From an uncultured Flavobacteriaceae bacterium (GTDB lineage: Bacteria; Bacteroidota; Bacteroidia; Flavobacteriales; Flavobacteriaceae): 32,014 nt of DNA. Of the stretch, positions 29,346 to 32,014 are shown in pieces. The DNA lies in contig CAJQNZ010000031.1 of assembly GCA_905479835.1 (NCBI GenBank), positions 1 through 32,014 on the forward strand. The letters run 5' to 3'. Positions within the stretch are counted from its first letter, which is position 1. The number at the start of each line of letters is the position of its first letter. The notes beneath the pieces are model-generated. The model searched no databases, was not told where the DNA came from, and saw only the letters and a program-made list of their open reading frames with translations. Position numbers and translations under genes: made by a program.

Positions 29346-31181
29346 ATGGCAAAGAAAATAGATATTAAGGACCTTGTGCAAGATTCATTGGATTCTTCAA
29401 TAAAACAAATTTCGGGATCTGATGCAGGTTTTTTATATGCAGAATCTCCTACAAGTCCTATGCATATTGCCACTTTAACAATTGTTGAAGGTTCGTTGAA
29501 ATACAATGATTTTAAAGCAATGTTGGCTTCAAAATTGCATTTAGTTCCGAAATTCAGACAGCGTCTGCTTAATGTTCCTATGAATCTTGACTATCCTTAT
29601 TGGGTTGATGACCCTAATTTTGATATCGACTTACATTTTAATAGAGTTAAACTCCCAGATCCAGCAGACTGGAAGACATTAAGAGAAATGACATCCACGC
29701 TATTCAGTGCACCACTAGACCTAAGAAGACCTTTGTGGTCAATAAACTTTATAGAAGGTTTAGATAATATTTCACAAATTCCTAAGGGATCTGTTGCAAT
29801 TATTACCAAAGTTCATCATGTTGTAATTGATGGTAGTTCTGGTGTAGGAATTATGGGTCTTTTATTTGATAAAAATAAAGAGGATAAAGACAAAGTAATT
29901 CCAGAGCCTGTACCTTATGTTCCAGAGCCATTGCCAGACGAGTTTAGTCTGTTTTTAAAAAGTTCTTATAAATTCCTGCAAAACCCACTTAAAGCACCTA
30001 AAACGATAGGTGAAACTATTTTTACATTGATGAAAAATAGAACACAAAGTAAGTTTTCAGTTATCAAGCCTTATTCTAAATCAGGATTTTCTGTACCAAA
30101 AACAATTTTTAATGAATCAATATCTCCCAAGAGGACTTGGGGAACAGCTATTCTATCCTTTGAAAGAATTAATGTGTTGCGAAAAACAATGGAAGTCAGT
30201 GTAAATGATATTATTGTTGCAATATGTGCTGGAGGGATTCGTAAATATTTACTAGAAAGAGATAAACTTCCTTCACAATCATTGGTTGCTAATATTCCCA
30301 TTTCTATCAGATCCAAAGATGAAAATCAAGAAATGAATAATCAGATTTCTAGTATGATGGTTCAGATTGCTACACATATTGCAGATCCTATTGAACGCCT
30401 TGAATATATTCAAGAACAGACAACAATGGGGAAGAATAGAAATAAAGCTTTAGGTGCTAAAACATTGGCTAAAATGGCAGATGTAGTTCCGTTTGGATTG
30501 GCAAATCTAGCAACTAGTTTATATAGCAAGTACAATATTAAAGAATTGCATAGACCTCCATTTAATGTTACAATAACCAATGTTCCAGGGCCAAAAGGAA
30601 TTTTATATTTAAAAGGTCATAAAATAGTTTCAATTTTTGGATTGACTCCTGTTTTAGATGGATTTGGTTTAATAATCGCAGCATTTAGTTATAATGGACA
30701 AGTAAGTATCACAACCACATCCGATGCTAAAACAATGCCTGATGCCGATAAATTCTCACGTTACATTCGTGAATCTGCAAATGAATTGGAGAAAATTATT
30801 AAAAAGAGAGGAAAGAGTAAGGAAATTAAGAAAGAAACAATAATTAAAAGCACCCCTTTTTTTACAGCATTAAAAAAACATTTAAAAACTCAAGAAAAAT
30901 CATTAAGTAAATTCAGAGGTCTCTATAGTATTGAAATTGCTATGGATTTAGGCTCTGCTGCTTGGGAACTCGACTTTACAAAAGAAATTCCTTCACTTAA
31001 AAAGAAAAAGACTCTGAAACCTTTGGTTTCAATGAATATAAATGATGCTAATCTACTTGCTTTACATAAAGGAAATTTATTACTTGAAGAGCTTATGATT
31101 CAAGGTAGACTAAAACTCAATGGTACTGATAAAAATAAGGCAAAATTTTTAGAATTTTTATCTGAATTTTTAAGTAGGTAA
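29346..31181 (+). CDS. Wax ester synthase/diacylglycerol acyltransferase fused to an SCP2-like domain
   Basis: A 611-residue protein. Residues 24 to about 480 are a WS/DGAT: start ISGSDAGFLYAESPTSPMHIATL, PLW motif at 129-131, active-site HHVVIDG at 157-163 (His157/His158, Asp162), SVNDIIVAICAGGIRKYL and NVTITNVPGP, all conserved in the family. It joins an acyl-CoA to a fatty alcohol or diacylglycerol, making neutral storage lipid. After a basic linker, residues about 505-608 look like an SCP2 sterol/lipid-carrier domain: AMDLGSAAWELDF, then VSMNINDANLLALHKGNLLLEELMIQGRLKLNG. That C-terminal domain is not part of the normal enzyme. The next gene, one base later, is a monoacylglycerol-lipase-like hydrolase. 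Confidence 0.9.
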   Translation: MAKKIDIKDLVQDSLDSSIKQISGSDAGFLYAESPTSPMHIATLTIVEGSLKYNDFKAMLASKLHLVPKFRQRLLNVPMNLDYPYWVDDPNFDIDLHFNRVKLPDPADWKTLREMTSTLFSAPLDLRRPLWSINFIEGLDNISQIPKGSVAIITKVHHVVIDGSSGVGIMGLLFDKNKEDKDKVIPEPVPYVPEPLPDEFSLFLKSSYKFLQNPLKAPKTIGETIFTLMKNRTQSKFSVIKPYSKSGFSVPKTIFNESISPKRTWGTAILSFERINVLRKTMEVSVNDIIVAICAGGIRKYLLERDKLPSQSLVANIPISIRSKDENQEMNNQISSMMVQIATHIADPIERLEYIQEQTTMGKNRNKALGAKTLAKMADVVPFGLANLATSLYSKYNIKELHRPPFNVTITNVPGPKGILYLKGHKIVSIFGLTPVLDGFGLIIAAFSYNGQVSITTTSDAKTMPDADKFSRYIRESANELEKIIKKRGKSKEIKKETIIKSTPFFTALKKHLKTQEKSLSKFRGLYSIEIAMDLGSAAWELDFTKEIPSLKKKKTLKPLVSMNINDANLLALHKGNLLLEELMIQGRLKLNGTDKNKAKFLEFLSEFLSR

Positions 31182-31182
31182 A

Positions 31183-32014
31183 ATGAAATATACAACGCAT
31201 ACTTTTAAAACAAGAGATCAAGAAAACATTTTTTATTATAAGTGGGATTCTTTGCCATCTATTGCTATCAAAGGAATTATTCAGATTTCTCATGGTATAG
31301 GTGAGCATGCAGGAAGATACCAACGAATTGCTGAATTATTTCAAGAACAAGGCTACATTGTATATGCCAATGATCATAGAATTCATGGTAGAAGTGCCAA
31401 TTCTATTGAAATGATGGGAATTTATGAGGGTGAAGATTATTTTGAAGATGCAACTGAAGATATGAGGGAATTAACACTCATCATAAAAAAACAACATCCA
31501 ACTAAAAAAATTATTTTATTTGGACATAGTATGGGTTCTCTGCTCAGTAGAGAATACGTGACAAGGTATGGGCAAGATTTAGAAGCGCTTATTTTATCTG
31601 GAACTGCAAGTTATATGAAGGGAATAGGAACATTGGGAATGCTAAGTGCTAATATGATTCAGGTTTTTAAAGGCAGGAGTAAACAAAATAATTTTTTAAA
31701 GTCTATTTCCTTTTCTGAGTTCAATAAAAATTTTAAACCAAATAGGACTGCATTTGATTGGTTATCGAACGATGAAAGTCAAGTAGACCTATTTGCTGCA
31801 GACCCTTATAGAACAGAAGATTTTTCATTAAGTATATTTCAAGATATTATTAAAGGAAGTAAAAAAATAAATGCAAAAAACACGTTTAATAGTACACCTA
31901 AAAGTTTGCCAATTTATGTTTTTTCAGGAGATAAAGATCCAGTAGGAGAAATGGGTAATGGAGTGAAAAAGATTACACGACAATATACTAATGCAGGCAT
32001 TAAAGATGTAACAT
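31183..32014 (+). CDS. Alpha/beta hydrolase, monoacylglycerol lipase-like, incomplete at window end
   Basis: From the ATG at 31183 an open frame of 277 codons runs to the window end. It starts MKYTTHTFKTRDQENIFYYKW and shows the Hydrolase_4 (lysophospholipase/MGL) features: oxyanion segment ISHGIGEHAGRYQRIA, DHRIHGRS, nucleophile elbow GHSMGS with Ser115, and the acid FSGDKDPVG with Asp about 252. The catalytic His lies beyond the edge. It would hydrolyse monoacylglycerols or related esters. The start is one base after the WS/DGAT-SCP2 stop, so the two are co-transcribed and likely act on the same lipid pool. Confidence 0.9.
   Translation, partial: MKYTTHTFKTRDQENIFYYKWDSLPSIAIKGIIQISHGIGEHAGRYQRIAELFQEQGYIVYANDHRIHGRSANSIEMMGIYEGEDYFEDATEDMRELTLIIKKQHPTKKIILFGHSMGSLLSREYVTRYGQDLEALILSGTASYMKGIGTLGMLSANMIQVFKGRSKQNNFLKSISFSEFNKNFKPNRTAFDWLSNDESQVDLFAADPYRTEDFSLSIFQDIIKGSKKINAKNTFNSTPKSLPIYVFSGDKDPVGEMGNGVKKITRQYTNAGIKDVT

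Noticed and set aside
1-32014. CRISPR arrays, tRNA or rRNA genes, insertion sequences
   Set aside because: No evenly spaced direct repeats, cloverleaf-type sequences, rRNA-conserved stretches, transposase motifs or terminal inverted repeats were recognised.

Overview
The window is chromosomal DNA from a member of the Bacteroidota, most likely a (marine) Flavobacteriaceae; the genus cannot be decided from the sequence. The evidence is the strongly AT-rich composition, near-absence of Shine-Dalgarno sequences, several exact TAnnTTTG -7 promoter boxes of the Bacteroidota type, many Cys-lipobox lipoproteins, and flavobacterial families such as DUF4252, the fused alpha/beta E1 dehydrogenase and the DUF4369-thioredoxin lipoprotein. 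No rRNA, tRNA, CRISPR array, insertion sequence or prophage was seen; the region reads as ordinary core/accessory chromosome.

Layout. 1-2116 (minus): lysA start (cut by the window edge), a peptidase T gene broken by a frameshift at an A9 run, and a lipoprotein. 2359-4710: a patatin-like lipase convergent with an S41 protease lipoprotein. 4855-6951: an ECF sigma factor, a putative membrane anti-sigma protein and two DUF4252 envelope proteins, with an ECF-type promoter between the sigma gene and the S41 gene, and a strong terminator after the module. 7078-11239: M1 aminopeptidase, a small HTH repressor with a clear promoter/operator, and an M14 carboxypeptidase-like gene carrying a copy of the same upstream motif. 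11330-14694: an Lrp-type regulator, then a fused 2-oxoacid dehydrogenase E1, a CPXCG zinc protein and a TRIC-type channel. 14695-15463: a structured intergenic region with a 35-residue membrane ORF, and a four-helix membrane protein. 15608-20248: an SF2 helicase, rlmF with a small secreted-protein gene, then a DEAD-box RNA helicase and a cold-shock-domain protein. 20302-25615 (minus): one probable operon of a thioredoxin-like lipoprotein, topoisomerase III, a pseudouridine synthase and a glycosyltransferase. 25688-29173: an Lrp regulator divergent from a tight five-gene operon (DinB, DUF1272, GNAT, PNPOx-like, EamA exporter). 29346-end: a wax ester synthase/DGAT fused to an SCP2-like lipid-binding domain, coupled to a monoacylglycerol-lipase-like hydrolase that runs off the window.

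The most interesting items are the WS/DGAT-SCP2 fusion with its structured leader and adjacent lipase (a possible neutral-lipid synthesis/turnover module), the ECF sigma-DUF4252 envelope module, the Lrp-controlled five-gene operon, the A9 frameshift in pepT, and the E1 gene that lacks an ATG start although its reading frame continues upstream.
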